Shown here: positions 38,952-50,250 of the stretch, in pieces | Position numbering within the stretch: the stretch's first letter is position 1 | Layout of the letters: every line of letters starts with the position of its first letter | Origin: Hepsetus odoe | Taxonomy: Eukaryota > Chordata > Actinopteri > Characiformes > Hepsetidae | NCBI GenBank assembly: GCA_017165825.1 | Contig: CM029386.1 | Coordinates: 4,872,765-4,936,764 of the forward strand | Direction of reading: 5' to 3' | DNA length: 64,000 nucleotides | Made by a program: the position numbers and the translations under genes | The notes under the pieces: generated by a model | What the model was told of the DNA's origin: nothing | The model's database searches: none | Seen by the model: only the letters and a program-made list of their open reading frames with translations

Positions 38952-39960
38952 CACTGCCTGTCCAAAAAACAACTCTAATAAATTTGGTTGGACCACCTTC
39001 AGCTGTGATTACAGAAGCATCCGCTGTGGCATCCTTTTGATAAGCTTCTGATATGTCACATTTATTTCCATCCAGAGTATTACTTTTTTTTGGCAAAGAT
39101 CTTGTAGAGATGATGGGAAAGTCAGATCTCCGCACAAAAATTCTTCTCCAGCACATCCCAAAGATTCTCAATGGGTTTAAGGTCCAGACTCTGCGGTGGC
39201 CAATGCATGTGTAAAAATTATGTCTCTGCTCCCTAAACCACTGTTTCACAATTTTAGCTGATGAATCCTGGTATCGTCATCTTGGAATATACAGTAGGCA
39301 CTACAGTAGGCATGATGGGTGCATCACTCCTGCCTCTCTTCTTATCCTGATGCACCCATCACTCTGGAACAGGGTAAATCTAGACTCATCAGACCATATG
39401 ACTTTCCATTGTCTAAGTGTCTTTATGCTCCCTCATAAATTGATGTCTTTTTTTGTGATTAGCCTCACTGATCAGTGGTTTTCTTAATGCTACACAGCTG
39501 TTTAGTCTCATTCACTGGATTTCCCTCTGAATTGCATTTGTATTGTATTGTTTTTTATAGATTTGATTTCACCAAACGTGTAAGTGATCACCGATTGCTG
39601 TCATTCAAGATGTTTTTCCCACTACATTTCTTCCATGAAGATAATTGTTCCCCACTATCCTTCCAGTTTTTAATAATGCATTGGACAGTTCTTAGTTTCA
39701 GCTTAGTAGTTTCAGCTTCTCCTTAGATGTTTTCTTTACTTGATGCCAATAATTTGAACCTTCTGAAACAGATGAACATCTTCTCCACTACGTGTCCTTT
39801 TTTAAGTAATGAGAAGCTACTCACTGCATAAGTTAGTGTTAAATAACTTGTTTCATCTGAAACAGAATCATCCATGCAGTAATTATCCAATGGGAGGCTC
39901 TTACCTATTTGCTTTATTCAGATATAATCTGGATGTTGACTTATTTTTGGACAGGCAGTG
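38952..39960 (-). mobile_element. Tc1-type transposon, 1009 bp, degenerate
   Basis: Terminal inverted repeats CACTGCCTGTCCAAAAA and TTTTTGGACAGGCAGTG, flanked by TA on both sides (38950-38951 and 39961-39962), the Tc1 target. On the minus strand, transposase traces such as NPLRIFGM appear in broken frames. Confidence 0.85.
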
Positions 39961-40119
39961 TATGTATATTCTAACATGTTTCAGGTATGTTTTACACATA
40001 TTTGTGCATATGTGATTTTGCATGCATAGTATACCCAAACGGTTCAGCCCTAACATTAAAACAACTGGCAAGTGAAATACATTGACTATTATAAACATAT
40101 ATGCATTTGGTTACTGTTC

Positions 40120-40460
40120 ACAAATGTGTATCTAACCCAGCCACTAGGGACGCACAAGCCAGTGTATTTTTTCGCGCTGGTCCCAAGCCCGGGTAAATGG
40201 GGAGGGTTACGTCAGGAAGGGCATCCGGTGTAAAACTTTGCCAAATCAATATGCGGACAACTATACAGGAGCTGCCAGGAAAGAGGATAAGAGGAAGACC
40301 AAAGAGGAGGACGTGGTGAGAGAGGACATGCAGGTGGTCAGATTGGAAGTAGGAAGATGCAGAGGACCACAAGAAATGGAGACAGTTGATCCGCTGTGGC
40401 GACCCCTAAACGGGAGCAGCCAAAAGAAAAAGAAGAAGAAGAAGAAGACGTCCACAAATG
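40120..40460 (+). mobile_element. RTE-like LINE 3' end or derived SINE
   Basis: GGGTTACGTCAGGAAGGGCA, CCGGTGTAAAACTTTGCCAA and CCGCTGTGGCGACCCCTAAA, ending in (AAG)n at 40424-40449. These are widespread 3'-end words of fish RTE-type LINEs. The remainder of the element is absent. Confidence 0.6.
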
Positions 40461-40613
40461 TGTATCTGAAAGTATAGACGGTATTGGGGCAACTGTGGAG
40501 GATAAATATTCCTATTTTGCAAAAATACAAAGCATCCTCCTGCACTTCATTTAGTTAACAGAACCATGTGTCCAACTTAAATCTGTCATCCTTTTTTGTT
40601 GGAGTATTAAGAG

Positions 40614-40841
40614 ATGGCAAACAATCCACAAGTTTTTCTAGACATTCTTCATGACTTACTGGAGCAGAACTTCAAGCTCTTTCAGTGGAAACTGACCAAT
40701 GGTGTGAAAGGTTTTGAAAACATACCAAGGGCTCTACTGGAGAATGCAGACAAACTTGACACTGTGGATAAGATTGTTGCAATCTATGAAATCCCTGGAG
40801 CTGCAGATCTCATTGGCCATCTGCAATTCCATTGGCCATAG
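40614..40841 (+). pseudogene. Locus 4 pyrin domain exon
   Basis: ATG followed by ANNPQVFLDILHDLLEQ, FKLFQWKLTNGVKGFENIP, RALLENADKLDTVDKIVAIY and EIPGAADLIG, a clear PYD. It ends at TAG (40839-40841) directly before a GTAAAC donor, after CATTGGCCAT occurs twice (40810 and 40831), suggesting a small local duplication that ruined the end of the domain. This is the best PYD sequence in the window. Confidence 0.7.
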
Positions 40842-42032
40842 GTAAACCAGAACCAACTAACTGAGGATCTTGCAAGCAAACTAAGAAAATGTAATCATGA
40901 AGATTATTATTGTTTGTTCTTTGAATTGGGTTCTTTGAATTGCCTTAAGATATCCATAAGTGAGAAGAACTGTTAGTAAGGCTACTACTTAGTAGTAGGT
41001 TTACTACTGTATGTTACTGTTCTTATGGGCACATAGCATCTACAGCATAAGCTTTTCTGATTAGTGTGGCACAACATAGTATGATGGCTAATGTTGTCCA
41101 TTACAAATTCTGGAAAGGAAAATGTCAATGGACACTTGAAACATTATGTGAATAATTAATTGTCTATGTGGGTTGATGTCAGTTTTCATAAAAGGCTTAT
41201 GTACATTTATAATGACTATACTACAGTAAACTGTAAGCAAAACATTTATGCTGAGATATACTTCTTATATGTGGCTTATAATGCTTTGTCCCTCAGGTGG
41301 AGACAGGTGTGAAGTGTGAAGAGGGAAGAGGTAGCATGTCAAAGTCCACCTGCTTCCTTTTCTGTACCACAAAAAGTAAATTCAGTTATTGCTTTTATTG
41401 CAGGTAAACACATTTTCACCCTTTTATGACACATGAACATGGACATCAATCTCACTCCATTTTGGAAAATGCTGGGGACACCGTGTCTGATTGTTTATGC
41501 ACAGGACAATTGTCTGACAATCCTAGAGAACTTGGAAAAAAAAACTCATGCAGTTTAACTACAAATATGTCCTAAAATAGCATTAAATTGCTTTGTTAAA
41601 AGAATATTTAAACAGTTTACTTGAATTGCTTGTTCAGCCATAGCATGACAATTATTTAACATTTAAAATAAATAATTTCACTTAGAAGTCATTATAATTA
41701 ATAAGTCAATAAAATATCAATATAATATAAATGGATGTCATGGACAACTTTTATAATTTCTTCTTCCTTATATTAGAAGAGAAGACCATTGTGCAATGGA
41801 TTCATGCTAGTTATAGTATAATAGTGAATTTTGTTTCTTGTTGTGAACCCTGTAGCCCTGTAGGTTTTCATTGAACTGACATGCTAGGGTCATGGGGTGG
41901 AATTATTCCTATAAGCAATGTTAGTGGGTTAATAGAGACAATAGAATACAGTAAACATTAAGAATTGGTTACATTTTATGTCTTTTATTGCAGTGCAGAT
42001 ACACAATAACACTGCAGCATATTTTTTTCTTA

Positions 42033-42588
42033 TACAGTGCTGTGCAAAGGTTTTAGGCAGGTGTAAAAAAATGCTGTAAACAAAGAATGCTTTCAGAAAT
42101 ATAAATAATGATTGTTTATTTTTATCAATTTACAAAATGCAAAGTGAGCGAACAAAAGAAAAATCTAAATCAAATCAACATTTGGTGTTACTACATTTTG
42201 CCTTCAAACCAGAATCAGTTCTTCTAGGTACACTTGCACAAAGTCAGGGATTCTGTAGGATTATAGTCGGTGTATGATCAACCAGTTTTACCAAACAGGT
42301 ACTGATGATCATCAATGTCACATGGAGGTTGAAACACAGTCATGTTTGGAACAACCTACCAGCCGAGTTCCTTCAAAAACTGTGTACAGGTGTACCTAGA
42401 AGAATTGATGCTGTTTTGAAGGCAAAGGGTGGTCACACCAAATATTGATTTGATTTAGATTTCTCTTTTGTTCATTCACTGCATTTTGTTGATTGATGAA
42501 AATAAATGATTAACACTTCCATTTCTGAAAGCATTCTTTCTTTACAACCTTTTTTCACACCTGCCTAAAACTTTTGCACAGTACTGTA
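42033..42588 (+). mobile_element. Tc1-type deletion derivative, family T copy 2
   Basis: 556 bp with ends TACAGTGCTGTGCAAAGG and CTTTTGCACAGTACTGTA as inverted repeats. The interior is similar to 31935-32482, with a retained transposase C-terminal segment (KGGHTKY). It has an extra part with TCTTCTAGGTACACTTGC, also seen at 62477. Confidence 0.75.
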
Positions 42589-42676
42589 AATACCCAGAAT
42601 TTGCTATAATATTCTCAAAAAATATTTCTTTTTTTATTTTCAAGATCGTTGCAGACATCAACAATAGGATATGTAT

Positions 42677-42963
42677 TGTAATGGTTCCATGCCAGTAGAG
42701 GGCGCCCTGCTCTGATTGTGCACACCTGGGCATTGGGTGCCAGGTGTGCCTCATCGGGGGCTGGTGTTATAAGCCCTAATGAATCAGAGCAGGGCGCTGG
42801 TCATTTTGTGTGCTTATCTTTGTGTTTATTTCTGTTCTGTTTTACACCTGTTATGTTTAGTATATTTAGTTTATGAGTTCTGTGCACGTTATCTGTGATT
42901 AAAGTCCAGTACGAAGCTCTAGGCTCTGCACTGACGTCCTTCCCACACCCTGCCATCGTGACA
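42677..42963 (+). mobile_element. Solo LTR, family C copy 4
   Basis: 287 bp from TGTAATGG to ATCGTGACA, flanked by TGTAT and TGCAT (4 of 5). It contains a perfect CTCF core at 42692-42706, GTTATAAGCCCTAATG and GATTAAAGTCCAGTACG. Confidence 0.75.
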
Positions 42964-43448
42964 TGCATGTATAAGTTTCATAAGAAGAGCAAATAATTTT
43001 ACTGACTAAGCTTCATCTTATCAAATTTACTTCTACTTGTTGATATTTTAAAAAATATATCAAGACTCATACTATAGGTATCCGTGTGACAATTTTAATC
43101 CACTGTTTTTCAGACCTTACAACAAAGTTATCAATAACATTACCAGTATATTTGCAATAATAAGATTTTCCTAATGAGACCTTAAATTGTTGTCCTACAA
43201 TGAACTGGAGACCTGTCCAGCACGTACCTTTGCATTGTGTGTGCTGGAAAAGGCTCCAGCAAACACCACAACCCTAGTTAGGATAAGCAGCTTAGTGGAT
43301 GAATGTAAAATTTAAAATGGTCAATCTTTGACTCTTTGGTGTGCTTAACAGTTTCTGTATATGAATCTATTTGAGAGCGGTAACAGAATGTATGTGACTT
43401 ATTTGTAACATTAGCAGAAAGCTATAATCTCTTTCTCTTTTCCCACAG

Positions 43449-45273
43449 ATGGAGAACAAATCAAAAGTATATTAAAATAAGATTTTAAAGAAAACTGCCA
43501 AAACTGTATGAGGGGACATCACAGGAAGACAATTTTATGCCTTTAAAAGAAACACTGAGCTTTATGTGACTGAGGACTGCACAGGTGGAGTAAACACCGA
43601 GCATGAAGTGCAAAGAGTCGAAGCATTTTATCCTAAAACAAAAGAAATAGGGGGACTGTCCCTGTAATTAGGACATGTAAGTTGCTCTGGATAAGAGCGT
43701 CTGCTAAATGCTGTAAATGTAAATGTAATGTAAATAGCAGTCACTTTTACTGACATTTTTAAAGATCAATGTGACCAAAATATGCTTGGTACAAAAAGTC
43801 CTGACAGTGGGGATTGCTGGAGTGGGTAAAACAGTCTGTGTAAACAGGTTTATTCTCGACTGGGCTGAAAACAACTGCAACCAGGATTTAGACTTTATTC
43901 ACTTCCTTCCATTTCAGCAGCTGAACTTGATCAAAGATGAGCAATACAGCCTGTGGAATCTTCTCCTTTATTTCCATCATGAACTCCTTAATAACAATGA
44001 GATGTTATCAAGATACTATACAAATATTGTAGGATGCTTTTCATATTGGATGGATTAGATGAAGTAGAATTCCTCTAAATTTTTATCAGGAGAAAGTATC
44101 TAGTGTTACAGAGTAGACCGCTCTTTAATTAATAACAAGCCTCATGAAAGGTGAACCTCTGCTTCCCTCTTGTTTGGATCACCTCGAGATCAGCAGCAGC
44201 CAGCCTGATCCCACGCAAGTACTTTAGTTGTGTGACAGAAATACATGGATTCAGTGACTCACAGAAGGAGGAATATTTCAAGAACAGAATGGATGAGAAT
44301 CAGGCCAACAGAATCATTTCCCACATTAAGATAAATAGGAGTCTGCATATCTTGTGCCATATACGTGTGTTCTGAAGGATCTCAGCCACTGTGCTTCAGG
44401 AAATGTTTAGGAATGGCCAAGACATGACAAATGCTCCCACAAATCTGACAGAAATGTGCACACGTTTCCTGCTGTTTCAGACAGAAAGAAAGAGTGAGAA
44501 GTACAGCAGGATTCAAAACAAGGATGAAACAGTCAGGAGAGACAGACTAGAGGCATTGAATATACTGGAACTTGGAATGTTAGCCTTCATTCAGCTGCAG
44601 AAGCAGCAGCTCCTCTTCTATGAAAATGTGGCATTGGTGTTATTTAGTGTACTATGGAGTTTGTAGCCAAATCTTTAAAAGGAATGAGAAGATCTTCAGC
44701 TTTGTGCACCTTCCAAGAGTTTCTCGCTGCCGTATATGTCTATATCCTCACATTCAGTCATGAAAGCTACCCACTCCTTCAAACCATGCTGGAGAAAATT
44801 AAATGGAATTCAAAACGTAGCTTGTGTGATCTACTCAAGGCAGCAGTGAATAAGTCCCTAAAGAGTCCAAATGGACACCTGGACCTTTTCTTTGATTCCT
44901 TCTGGGTCTTGCACTGGAATCCAATCAGAGACTCCTCAAGAGCTTGCAAAAATTGAACACTGAACAAAAAAATTTTCTGAAAGACATTGTGGACTACATT
45001 AAAACCAAGATCAAGGATACAAAATCTTATGAAAAGAGATTAAATCTCTTCCACTGCCTAAGTGAACTACAAGACAGTTCTCTGACAACCAAAATCCAGA
45101 ACTACCTGAGCTCAGTTCAGATTCTCACCTCTACACAGTGGTCTGCTCTTGTGTTTATGCTGCTGATATCAGAAAATGCTCAATAGGAGTTTGAGCTGAA
45201 GAAATACAGGCCATCAGATGAAGGAGTGAGAAGCCTGCAGCCAGTCATGAAAAACACTAGACGAGCTCTGCAA
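43449..45273 (+). pseudogene. Locus 4 FISNA-NACHT exon, multiply broken
   Basis: Follows TCCCACAG and ends CAA/GTACCA. FISNA remnants read TELYVTEDCTGGVNTEHEV across a frameshift. A SINE tail is inserted at 43651-43731. NACHT keeps GIAGVGKT and FILDWAENN, then loses frame before Walker B (the nucleotides still spell MLFILDGLDE in the shifted frame, about 44036-44065). Further breaks are near 44140, 44375 (stop in HIRVF), 44650, 44900 and 45186 (stop). The distal part keeps QEFLAAVYVYILTFSHESYP and NLFHCLSELQDSSL. Confidence 0.85.
43651..43731 (+). mobile_element. SINE family B tail inserted in FISNA
   Basis: GGGGACTGTCCCTGTAATTA to GTAAATGTAAATGTAATGT, 5'-truncated. AAATAG is repeated on both sides (43645-43650 and 43732-43737) as a short target duplication. 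Confidence 0.8.
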
Positions 45274-45301
45274 GTACCATTTTTATTATTATTAATTTTT
45301 T

Positions 45302-45476
45302 TTATTTATCCAGAGAGACTACCATGTCCTAATTACAGGGACAGTCCCCCCTGGAGCAACTCAGGGTTAAGGGTCTTGCTCAGGGACCCAGTGGTGGTAG
45401 TGCTAGAGGTGGGATTTGAACCCGGGACCTCTTGAGCCATAGGTACGTATCCTACCACAAGACCATCACCACCCAT
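45302..45476 (-). mobile_element. SINE family B in locus 4 intron
   Basis: The plus strand shows TTATCCAGAGAGACTACCAT, CCTAATTACAGGGACAGTCC, GGGATTTGAACCCGGGACCT and CCACAAGACCATCACCACCC. It begins about 30 bp after the NACHT exon donor. Confidence 0.8.
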
Positions 45477-45837
45477 GATTATGGCAGCACAGTTTCAGTT
45501 TTATTTCCAATAAGATAAAAAAGTATATATTTTACAACATAGAAAGCATTATATTAAATCAGGTCAATGTAACAAGTGTTAAAAAAGTTATAATTCATTA
45601 TGAACATATATACTGTTGATACTGTTTGAAGTGAAAGTTGTCAGACTCTCAGAAGATTTCCACATTTTGTTATGTTTTAAACTGATCTCCAAAATACATT
45701 GAATTCTTTTTAATCTTTCTTTCAATCTACCTGGACACAGTACTCCACATTGACAAAGCAAAGAAAGGTCAGGGCAATGTTTCATTTATTTAAAATGAAA
45801 TAAATAGCCGATTTAGCAAGGACTTTCAGAGTGTAGA

Positions 45838-46071
45838 CAGCAGTAGCCCAGTGGTTAGGGAGTTGGCCCTGGGATTGGAAGGTCATGAGACCAGACCAGT
45901 AGGTTGCCCTGAGGTACCCTTGAGCAGGTACCATCCCTCTCACTGCTCCCTGGGTGACCCTGGCTGCACGATGTGTATGGGTGAAATATAAAGGCTAACT
46001 TTCTTTGTGGTTCACTGTGTCCTTTGCTGTGTTTCACAATGACAAGTATAGTCATTTTTCACTTTCACTTT
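45838..46071 (+). mobile_element. SINE family A, plus orientation
   Basis: Head CAGTAGCCCAGTGGTTAGGG, body AGGTTGCCCTGAGGTACCCT, tail CAATGACAAGTATAGTCA and TTTCACTTTCAC. The body has diverged between these. Confidence 0.75.
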
Positions 46072-46287
46072 TTTTGTCAAAGCTGCTCAGTATGCTTAAG
46101 TTGTTGTCTTGTTGTAATACAAACCTTTAGCCTAGCTTGAGATCCTGAGTGCTTTGGAAACATATTTTAGTTAAGATTGCTCATCATTGCATAATTTTTT
46201 CTTTCCCACTATCTAGTTTCCTGGTAGTTGTTGCAGGCATGCAGCCTACAGCATGATGCTGCCACCAGTGTGTTTGACTGTTTGGAT

Positions 46288-46422
46288 AATTTACATCTGC
46301 GGCATTTAGCAGACGGTCTTATCCAGAATGACTTCCATGTCCTAATTATAGGGACAGTCACCCTAGAGCAACTTGGGGTTAAGGGTCTTGCTCAGACCCT
46401 ACAACTAGACCACCGCTCCCTA
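46288..46422 (-). mobile_element. SINE family B, shortened
   Basis: GCGGCATTTAGCAGACGGTC, ATGTCCTAATTATAGGGACA and GGTTAAGGGTCTTGCTCAGA are followed directly by CTAGACCACCGCTCCC. The box-B region is deleted. Confidence 0.7.
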
Positions 46423-46605
46423 TAATAACATATGAATAACAATGAAGTCATGTCATTGCCTCTTACATCCACAATGGAACTGTAGCTCTCGTTCGTAGTG
46501 ACTATATGATTCCTGGTTACTTGCTTGAACAAGGCCTTTCATCCCTAATTGAACAGTTTGTAGGGGTGGCCAGGTATCTTTAAGCAGCACTGGCCTAGTT
46601 GCCCC

Positions 46606-46834
46606 CTATTGGTGGCCTAGTTATTAGAGACTAGGACCCAAGGATGGGAAATTCATGGCTTTGAATTCCAATCCAATCAGTTGTCCTGAGAAACCCTTCA
46701 GCACGTTTTCGTCCCTATCACTGCTCCCCAGGCGATTTAAATAGTGTGTGGGGTTGAAATGCAGATGAAGAATTTTGTTGTGTTTCTCTGTGTGCTGCAC
46801 TGTGTTTTACAATGATAAATAGTCACTTTCACTT
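46606..46834 (+). mobile_element. SINE family A, strongly diverged
   Basis: Head TTGGTGGCCTAGTTATTAGA, then TTGTCCTGAGAAACCCTTCA, CACTGCTCCCCAGGCG and tail AATAGTCACTTTCACTT. Confidence 0.6.
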
Positions 46835-47139
46835 AGATTGGCAGGTATGTGCCTTTCCTATTCAACTTCTCATTTTAACTAAGGGTGTTAAACAAAACAC
46901 TCCTGTTTTTGCTTTGTGAAGTATTTTCTGTAGATTAATGGGAAGTTCATTTAATCCTTTTTAAGATTAGTTGGAGATGTAAGAAAAAGGTATAAAGGCT
47001 CTGTAAATGTATGTACTCTATATATATATTTTTTTTTGTATATCAATCTGTATTTACGCGTTTAGGACATAATCTCAAATCTTGCATTAAATGTTAAGGT
47101 TGAAATAAAGTTGAACCCCTTTAATATCAGTCATTATAG

Positions 47140-47268
47140 CAGTGCAACCCTGGGATCAGTTTACAGCTCAGATTCCCCACTAAAAGATCTGGACCCCAGT
47201 AACAATGACCTGCAGGATTCAGGAGTGGAGCTGCTCTCTGCTGGACTGAAGAGTTCACACTGTAAACG
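47140..47268 (+). pseudogene. Locus 4 LRR exon remnant
   Basis: The C-terminal two thirds of an LRR is clear (LKDLDPSNNDLQDSGVELLS, then AGLKSSHCK). The first part is replaced by unrelated sequence, and the last residues before the donor are deleted (GTAAACGGTCAGA instead of GTAAACTGGAGACTCTCAGG). Confidence 0.7.
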
Positions 47269-47490
47269 GTCAGATTTCTATCACTTCATCACTGAAGGAT
47301 AAATATTAAGTTCACACTGTAAACTGGAGACACTCAGGTCAGATTTCTATCACTTCATCACTGAAGGATAAATATTAAGTTCACACTGTAAACTGGAGAA
47401 ACTCAGGTCAGATTTCTATTACTTCATCATTGAAGGATAAATATTAAGTTCACACTGTAAACTGGAGACACTCAGGTCAGATTTCTATCA
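47254..47490 (+). repeat. 69-bp tandem repeat made from the end of an LRR exon plus donor
   Basis: TTCACACTGTAAAC occurs at 47254, 47311, 47380 and 47449. The last three are spaced exactly 69 bp, and the first step is 57 bp because the CTGGAGACACTCA part is missing. Each full unit carries CTCAGGTCAGATTTCTAT (exon end plus donor) and ATCACTGAAGGATAAATATT. A diverged pair is at 50258-50350 and another after the locus 1 exon (about 1954-2060). Confidence 0.85.
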
Positions 47491-48289
47491 TTAAAGTTCA
47501 TTCCTCAAATCCTCTGAGCACCATTCAAACCCATTTGCATTCAATGCACTGCGAAAACAAATGAGTTTAGAGGGGACTCTAAGCATTTTCTCCCAACATT
47601 AACTTTACGTTCTTATCAGTGATGACTTTAGAGATCAGGTCAACACATTGATCTCTTGTTCCTAATTTAAAGGAATATTTTGGAGTGTTTGTATGTGTTA
47701 TGATAATTAAAAAGAAACTCTTAAGATTAAAAACACCCTTTGCTATGGACCTACTTCTATGTCTTGTCCTTGAAATGCTTCTACGACTGGACTGGAATTC
47801 TCATCTGAATAAGTTGGACATAAAAAGGAAACACTAAGATTAGTCTATATAAGGTCTCACAATTGTTGGTATATTACAGATTGAAGTCATGGAAAATCGT
47901 CTGTTGACCTGTGATACAGAAATGTGTGAAAACACAGGTCTCAGGTAGGATGAGAAAGATATTTTCTGCAGCATTGAAAGTGCTTAGAGCATGCCTCCAT
48001 CAATGGAGAAAATGGAGAAACATGGGACAAAATGGACATTCAGTCACAATTCCAAAAGAAAATTGTGCCAAGCTTGTTTTACAATTTATAAAGAGACTTG
48101 TGTACTGGCTTAAGGGTCAAAACTGTTTTTTTAAATAAATCCATTTAGGATGACTCCGAAACCTAACTAAACATATCAAATTTGAAAGATTAACAAAAGG
48201 CTCCATATGCACTGTAACATTATTGCATGTTTCTATACTATGTGCCAAATTAAAATTGTAAACTATACTGTCTTTATTGGGCTTTTGCA

Positions 48290-50250
48290 GATTAGCCAGA
48301 TCTCTTACAAACTCGAACTCTGTTACTGAATTAATTAGGAAAATCAGTTCTTCCACCTCCGTCCTGGATCCAGCACCTACTTCTCTTCTTAAATCCTGCT
48401 TGTCTGCCATCTCTGCCTCTATCTCCCATCTCATAAACTGTTCACTCTCCTCTGGTGTTGTGCCTCTTGGCCTGAAAACTGCTGCTGTTACACCTATTTT
48501 GAAAAATAACACTTTGGATCCCAGCAATCTGAGCAGCTGCAGACCTATTTCTAATCTACCTTTTATTTCAAAGCTCCTTGAAAGGGTTGTAGCTGCTCAG
48601 CTGCAGGAACATCTAATAATTTACAATTTATATGAGCCGTTTCAGTCAGGTTTCTGTCCATTCCACAGCACCGAGACTGCTCTGCTAAGGGTCACCAACG
48701 ACCTTTTACTCAGTGCTGACTCTGGTTCCCTCAGTATCCTCCTTCTCTTGGATCTAAGCTCTGCCTTTGACACTGTCAATCATAATATCTTTCTTTCCCG
48801 GCTTTCAGCCATTAGGCTCTCTGGTACCGTTCTTTCTTGGTTCACATCTTATCTCACTGATAGACAGAAATTCATCTGCCTCCATAACAACAGATCATCT
48901 CCTGCTCCAGTTAAACAGGGTGTCCCTCAGGGATCTGTTCTTGGACCTATATTATTCATAATTTATATTCTCCCTCTCTGTCTTATTATTAGAAACCATG
49001 GCCTCAGTTTTCATTGCTATGCTGACGATACCCAGATCTACATTACCACCTCCATTTCAGCCGCTCCGCCCCCTTCCCTCGCAGCTTGTATTCATGACGG
49101 CTCTCACTATGGCTCACCTCTAACTTTCTCAAGCTCAACACTGACAAAACAGAACTTTTATTAGTTGGCTCCAAATTTCTCTTCACTAAACTACAAAATT
49201 TCAGTTTATCCATTGAAATGCTCTTGTTATGCCCTCACCCACTGTCCGGAATTTAGGTGTTATATTCGATCCCACTCTGTCATTTGAATCTCACATTAAT
49301 ACAGTTGTGAAAAATGCTTTCTTTCACCTCAGAAACATCTCACGTCTCCACTCTTCTCTTTCATTGAAGGATGCAGAAATACTTGTTCATGCTTTTATAA
49401 CGTCCCGTCTTGATTACTGTAACGCTCTACTCTTTGGTCTCCCAACTAGAACATTAGCCAGGCTCCAGTACGTGCAAAACTCTGCAGCTCGTGTTCTCAC
49501 ATTCTCCAAAAAATCTGAACATATCACCCCCATTCTCCACAAACTTCCCTGGCTGCCCATATCGTATCGTATTCAGTACAAGCTGATTCTCATCACATTT
49601 AAAGCCCTTCATGGATCTGCTCCTTCATACCTGTTGGATTCTCCGATTGAGAACCGAGGTTCGAGGAGTCAGTGATGAGGCGAAGAGGTTTTAAGCTATA
49701 TCCCAGTTTATTAACAGATGAGTAACAGAGTTCTTGCAAGATGTTCAAAGGACTGGTCAGTGTTCCTCTCTATGTTGAATTCTTTCTCTCTCTAACTTGC
49801 ACAGTTCAGAGTGTGCCTTTTTATCTGTCTCCGGGAGCTCCAAGGCCTCCGGTGGAGACACCTAATCTAAGACTATGACCTTGTTTGGGTGTTTTTGTGC
49901 AAAGAAAGTGTTACTCAGAAGAGAACATAGAAAAATAGAGATGCAGTTAAAAATATATAGGTTAAATGTGACAGGGACGTGAATACTACCTGGGGAAGGG
50001 ATTTAGGGTAACGGGGGTGAAAGGGCCATGGAGAAAATAACAGAAATAAATGACTAAAATCAACCTACAATCTGTCATACCTCACTGATTTACTCCATTC
50101 ATACACTCCCACCCGCTCACTTCACTCCTCCGGCACAGGGTTACTCTCAGTTCCTAAATTCAGGTTAGCTTCCATGGGTGGTAGATCATTTAGTGTTGCT
50201 GCCCCTAAACTCTGGAATTCCCTCCCTCAAAACCTGCCCTTAATGTCCTC
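48290..50250 (+). mobile_element. L2/CR1-type LINE reverse transcriptase, disrupted
   Basis: Open frame 48277-49164 encodes RT motifs: AAVTPILKNN, SSCRPISNLPFISKLLERVV, QSGFCPFHSTETALLRV, LLLDLSSAFDTVNH, VPQGSVLGPILFIIYILPL and the catalytic YADDTQIY. A frame break near 49150-49230 is followed by a second part (NLGVIFDPTLSFESHI, LDYCNALLFGLP, YVQNSAARVLT). The C-terminus resumes after a 442-bp insertion, at 50083, with SLHSSGTGLLSVPKFR and WNSLPQNLPL. The element lacks its 5' ORF and endonuclease and is dead. It lies between LRR remnants of locus 4. Confidence 0.85.
49633..50074. mobile_element. 442-bp insertion in the LINE, flanked by 8-bp direct repeat
   Basis: TCATACCT occurs at 49625-49632 and 50075-50082, and removing one copy plus the insert restores the LINE frame. 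The insert begins GTTGGATTCTCCGATTGAG and ends AACCTACAATCTG. It has no coding sequence. A solo LTR is possible, but clean TG...CA ends with a 5-bp duplication are not obtained. Confidence 0.7.

Larger units (their letters stand above)
35130..40613. other. 5.5-kb spacer between divergent loci 3 and 4
   Basis: Holds a solo LTR (35735), a (TA)n tract (36346), a family D repeat (37325), a Tc1-type element (38952) and an RTE-like 3' end (40120). A SINE family B tail remnant (TGCTAAATGCTGTAAATG) is at 35558-35598. The promoters of both PYD-NLRs would be expected here; none is evident by eye. Confidence 0.5.
40850..43440. other. Locus 4 intron-like stretch, no coding exon found
   Basis: The Gly-Val-Pro motif exon and Gly/Ser exon of locus 3 have no recognisable counterpart here. 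A Tc1 derivative (42033) and a solo LTR (42677) occupy part of it. A family D-like or chimeric-SINE-like tail fragment is at about 43200-43310 (GGAGACCTGTCCAGCACG). Confidence 0.45.

Noticed and set aside
47880..48100. Possible Tc1 or gene fragment with a CLHQWRKWRNMGQNG-like peptide
   Set aside because: Short, no termini and no clear motif; too weak to report as a feature.
48277..49675. Retroviral or endogenous viral polymerase
   Set aside because: YADDTQIY and VPQGSVLGP with AAVTPILK are L2/CR1-type LINE motifs; there is no protease, RNase H or integrase.
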